From Punica granatum (Eukaryota > Streptophyta > Magnoliopsida > Myrtales > Lythraceae), in assembly GCF_007655135.1 (NCBI RefSeq), contig NC_045127.1:6023001-6087000 (forward strand): 64,000 bases of DNA. Direction: 5' to 3'. Position 1 is the first letter of the stretch. Each line of letters opens with the position of its first letter. A program made the position numbers and the translations under genes. Positions 59,570 through 64,000 of this stretch are shown piece by piece. The notes under the pieces were generated by a model. That model was not told the DNA's origin. It saw only the letters and a list, made by a program, of their open reading frames with translations, and ran no database searches.

Positions 59570-62500
59570 ATGGGCCCCACAAACAACAATATCTCCATTA
59601 TTTTCTGTGTTGTCCCTCCCTCTCCCTCTTTCTTTTCCTCTCCTCCTTATTTAATGCTAACTCTGGGCCCCACCTCCGACCTGTCCTGTGGGCCTTCTTT
59701 TGTCCCCAATGTAGTCACTCCCCGGCCCCACCTCCCAATCTTCCCTTCCACATCCGTCCCTATTATCCCTATATTCCTGTTCTCTACAATAATATTTGCA
59801 CGTTTATTTTTTAAATTTTTTTTCTTTTTATTACTCTTACCTTTTCTTTTTCTTTTTCTTTTTTGTTTTTGTTTTTGTTTTTGTTTATTTACTTGTAATA
59901 ATTTTCTTTGAGTAAACTACATGTAATAATTAACTGTTGGAAAATTACCTAACTTTATTTTACTTCCGTGATCAGGTTTGAGATAGGTTTCCATAAGAGA
60001 ATCATAATTGACCAAATTAAAGGGAAAAAATAAGAGTACATATCGATTCTGAGATTTGTCCAAAAAAATCAATGTGATGGTGCGTAAAATAAATACAAGC
60101 ATATAACTATATTCACGTCGCTGCGAGTGGCCGGAAGATGTGTGTTCGTTCAAACAATATCACCGAGCGGCGATCCTTATAATCAAATTACTTTTGACGG
60201 TTCCGGAAGCAAATGGTTATCAGTACTGAATAGTGGCATAGTTATTGTCGGGTTCATAGTAACTCATTTTTCCCCCAATTATTTTTATATTAAAAGATGA
60301 AATTAATAGTTTTAAGAATCTCAAAAGCAAGTCCAAAATAATAAATTAGATAGCTACCTCTGTCTATTCAATTCAATAGATTGAGATGAAACGGTCATGG
60401 GGAAAGAGCTGATTCCAAGGTGATGGATGAGTACACACGCATAAATACGCGAGCCTTGGAAATTGTCGCTTTTAATTTTTTTTTCTTTCAATAACTCATA
60501 AATAAAAATAATTACCGAAAATTGACGTCAGGGTTTGGTTTGGTTTTAGTTTTCATAGGAAAATCAGAAATTTTATTTTTCTTCTCGGGAAAATTCTCGA
60601 TATCTCGAAAAGTCTCTTGACCCCACGCTTACGAACAATCTATTGTAATAGACAGACACCGAGACGTATTAATGTTTTCTTTTTCTTGGAGTGCACCTTG
60701 GTCGATGTAAGGACGGATTGGACGTTATCGATGATGACAACTTTTTACTATATATACTTAATTAATATAAAACTTAAAACTTAAAAGAGAAAGAAAATTG
60801 AAGGAAAAAGAAAGAAAAAGGAAAAAAGGGTTTCTGAGTTGTCAAAATCGTCAAATTCAATAATGGGGGCAAGTTGAGAATTCCCATATTTTGCATGTAA
60901 CTTCCGATTCCGTCTTTTATGGGATGTCCCGTTCAAAAATTGGGATGTGATCTCTCCTAACAATTTCATTTCATTGATGGGAATGGGGAGACTAATTTGG
61001 GTGGCCTAAGAAAGGGACTCCTCATATCCCCCAAAATTGACAAAGGAATTTATTTCCTTGTCAAAAGTTGGGACTATTGAGATATGAGATGTCCGCGAAA
61101 TTTGTTTGTACTCTTTATACCAATCTAGAATGGGGTGTTGTCCTCCTCGCCCCCTCCCCCTTTATTGCGTTCAAAGAATCTATCACGACGTCGTTGACAT
61201 CTTTCCGCTCCGAAATGGGCTATTATTGCACCCCACATATGGCTCCTTTTCGAAAAAAAAAAAAAAAAGCAGGTGTCCGGACTAGAAAGTATCGCAGCCC
61301 GTCTTTTCGACTCGGCGATCGGTATCGAGATAAGAGGCAAAGAGCGTTGATTCACGCACCCCCATTACGGGTATAAATCTCCGCGTGAAAAGGATGAAAA
61401 GATCGACTAGCATATAGTCCTATGAGATGACAACTCTTGTCATTGTGTAAGGCTCAATTTCAAGTATATATACGTGGCTTTTATCTTATATGGATGAGAA
61501 TAATCAGTGCGAAATCGTGAAATTTTGGTGAAGAAAGAATCTAAATTCCGAGGAAATTGTTTGTATACGGCAAATATTATACACGCATGAGGAGGACACT
61601 TGGGTGAGCAGTGGGTCACCAGAATTGTCTTGTCATACGCGTGAAATTAAATAAGATAAATAAATAAACAAAATAAAATTATTTTAAGTAAAGTGCGTGG
61701 CAAACCATCAACGAGCTGCCCACGTCACACTTTCCCGTTGAAAAAAAAAAAAAATACATAATATATGAGGGAGTGTCGTATGAAAATGGTGTTCATGTTC
61801 TGCTGCGAAAAAGGATGAAAAATTTTGTCAGATATTATTAAAAAGGCGGTGAAGTCCTTGCACTTATCATGTGTCCCCTCTCTTTTGTGACTTTTGTTGT
61901 GACTCGCCAACCTCCTTTCACAATTTTTTTTTTCCTTTTTACTCGAATGGGTGGAAACTTTTCTAATAAAAAAAACAGTATTTTCCCATCCACCAACAAA
62001 AAAAAAAAGTAAAAGTAAAAAAAAAAGAAAAAGAAAAGTTACATGCATGCTTTTTCAAAAGGGGATTTACGTCGATGGAGAGATAGGCGGTAAAACCGCG
62101 AAAGACCACCGTCCATATGTCCTCCAGAACGGTACAAGATGCTTATGAGTCATGAAATGAAGCAAAGATCGATCGCAAGCATGTCATAACCCTAATCAAG
62201 AACGCACGAATTGGCGGTTCAGTTATGAACAACTTGAGCATGATAAATATTTTACGCGGCGCGATGCAACCAATTTTGTAGCGATGCATACAATATAAAA
62301 AATCTAAATTTGATTCATAAAATTCTCTAACCTTTTTTTTTTTAAAAAAAAATTTCTTATTAATTTCACCGTAAGAGGGCCAGGCCAGATTTATTGCAAT
62401 TGAATTTTACAGTCAATGAAACTAAATAATCCTCATTTACTACTTACATAATTGGAAAATATGTCCTAACCCCACAGAACACGTTGCATGTTTAATTTGG

Positions 62501-63167
62501 TCTAATACGATAAATAAGGTGCACGGAATCCTTGCAATATTATTTATCCAAAACAGTAATAATTCCTTCGCATTTATCTCGTGCCTGGCCTGGTCCCTTC
62601 CTACTACTAAGCTGGCGATCTATCCATTTCTTTCCTTCCTCTTTTTTCTTTTTCTTTTTTTTTTTTGGTCGTTTTTGCACCGTCGAAATTTTTGGGGAAA
62701 CAATGGAAGTTGGGGGGGCCCACTGCCATAAAGGCTGAAAAGAGCCAGAGGACGGAAACAGCCAAAATTAGGCAGGGACCCCCCCCTTACTCAACTGGCA
62801 AGAAATTAGGAATCATTATCATCACTTTTATTTTTATTTTATTTAATATAATTTAAGATCCGCTCTGATGAATTGTTTTTGATTTTGTTGTTGTCTTCTT
62901 ATTTAACGTGCCCAAAACTTAGACGCAGCCAGTGGCTCCTTCATTATTATTACATCCACAGGTCCCTCTCCCTCGCCCTTTTTCATTTTTAATTTTAATT
63001 TTGTGACAGGGACTTGTGGACGTACATAATCCAAAGGGCGTGAAGCCAACGCGCCACCATAGTGAACCGCCACAATCACCACCACCTGGCCCACCTCGGG
63101 AGGCCCGACGAGGAACATTTTACATATTTCACGACTGTCGAGAACGTCACCTTTATCTATGTCCACA

Positions 63168-63203
<36 letters not shown>

Positions 63204-64000
63204 AGATAGATTTATTTACATGGCCATCTTTTCATAACTGAGTTCCGTATATTGCTTTGTTATCAGCTTTATCCTTCACATTTTTCATTATTAACCGACC
63301 ATTTGTGATTGCAATTTTTCTATTTCGTACGGACTTATTCTAAATGATCAACATTTTCATTTTATATACTTTCATTAGCGTGTGATAGTACTCCTTTCGT
63401 ACCAATCTCGCAACCTTAGTTAGAAATGGCAATTATGAAAAATTATTATATTCTTGTATTGATAAGCGCTCAACTGCACTAATATGTCTTATCATAGTAC
63501 AAATAAGAATTTGAACTCGTCTTAATAGAAATTTATACACGAAAGAATTTTTGGAGCTCATTTATGGTAATTGTATTCTTAGAAGCGATAGATTCTCCCA
63601 TGCGAGTCCGGCAGTGGGCACTCGTCGACATCTATCTATCTATGTTATATTGCCCTTGCTGAGTAGAGACTGCTAAGGGATAGTAAGTATCAATTTTTAG
63701 CACAACCTAATCTAGTGTTTTTTTCTTAAAAGGAAAATAAATTGGTACGATAGAAAGGTGACGTGGCTGCCTAAAACCCGCAAAAACCGAAGGGTGTTGA
63801 AGGACTTAGGGGGACCTTTCTTGGTACTCACTTTTGGCTCTTTCCACATTTTTTTAAACTTTTTCCCTAAATCCCAAATTTACTGATTTTTCTAATTATA
63901 TTTTAATTTTTTTGGGAGCAATTTTTTTTTTTTTTTTTGTGGGGAGTGTGGGGACAGAGGGGGAAGGACGTGCGTGGACGTGAGGCGCACGCGAGCACGG
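59570..64000. other. Gene-free region to the window end
   Basis: No gene is supported. It includes C/T-rich DNA at 59580-59770, a (TTTTTG)n-like run near 59857-59886, several poly-A and poly-T runs, and a TA microsatellite at 63171-63200. The last 60 bases turn G- and C-rich and might be the leader region of a gene beyond the window; that is a guess. Confidence 0.45.
63171..63200. repeat. (TA)n microsatellite
   Basis: A TA run of about 15 units. Confidence 0.85.

Noticed and set aside
59570..59911. 113-codon plus-strand frame
   Set aside because: It consists of Ser/Pro-rich C/T-rich DNA followed by a poly-Phe/Leu run from T-rich repeats; no family resemblance.
1..64000. CRISPR arrays, rRNA genes, tRNA genes, known microRNA precursors
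   Set aside because: None was seen. I looked by eye for several common conserved plant microRNAs and found no match, but this is not a full search.

Overview
The window is nuclear DNA from a flowering plant, most likely a core eudicot. The genes are intron-rich with GT-AG junctions, intergenic DNA is AT-rich and full of microsatellites and small inverted-repeat transposons, and every recognisable gene has a clear plant family. I cannot name the species from sequence alone. No bacterial-type features (operons, CRISPR, IS elements) are present. Exon coordinates were mapped by hand from splice sites, family similarity and reading-frame continuity; for the multi-exon genes the exon sums keep frame exactly.

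Layout: (1) 1-5088 (+), the 3' two thirds of an LRR-malectin receptor-like kinase (LRR-VIII-2 type), cut by the window edge. (2) 5538-6134 (-), an intronless gene for a small membrane protein. (3) 6.1-9.4 kb, intergenic DNA holding a nested pair of small transposons. (4) 9435-12054 (+), a nine-exon gene of the At4g15545/At1g56080 coiled-coil family. (5) 13817-21237 (-), a complete 21-exon valyl-tRNA synthetase of the cytosolic/mitochondrial TWN2 type. (6) 23141-25892 (-), a two-exon LBD4-like LOB-domain transcription factor. (7) 26-39 kb, gene-poor DNA with two foldback elements, a polypyrimidine/polypurine hairpin and MITEs. (8) 39.1-43.0 kb and 48.8-52.9 kb (+), two complete tandem genes for elongation factor 2, separated by a dead LINE-type retrotransposon and two AT-rich MITE copies. 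(9) 53-64 kb, no gene that I can support.

Three of the genes serve translation: ValRS charges tRNA-Val and the two EF2 genes drive ribosomal translocation. All three have a telo-box plus TGGGCC (site II) promoter elements close upstream, and in all three the start codon is separated from the rest of the coding sequence by an intron placed directly after ATG. From memory of the Arabidopsis map, EF2/LOS1, the At1g56080 coiled-coil gene and the LRR-VIII kinases also lie together on chromosome 1 (At1g56070 to At1g56145), so part of this window looks like conserved microsynteny.

I did not find a wholly new system. The most informative structures are the near-identical EF2 coding exons set in diverged introns (recent gene conversion), a MITE nested in another MITE with a 10-bp target duplication and paralogous empty sites, a foldback element whose core is a 1.4-kb CT/GA hairpin, a non-canonical GC-AG intron in ValRS, and the shared ATG-split architecture of the translation genes.
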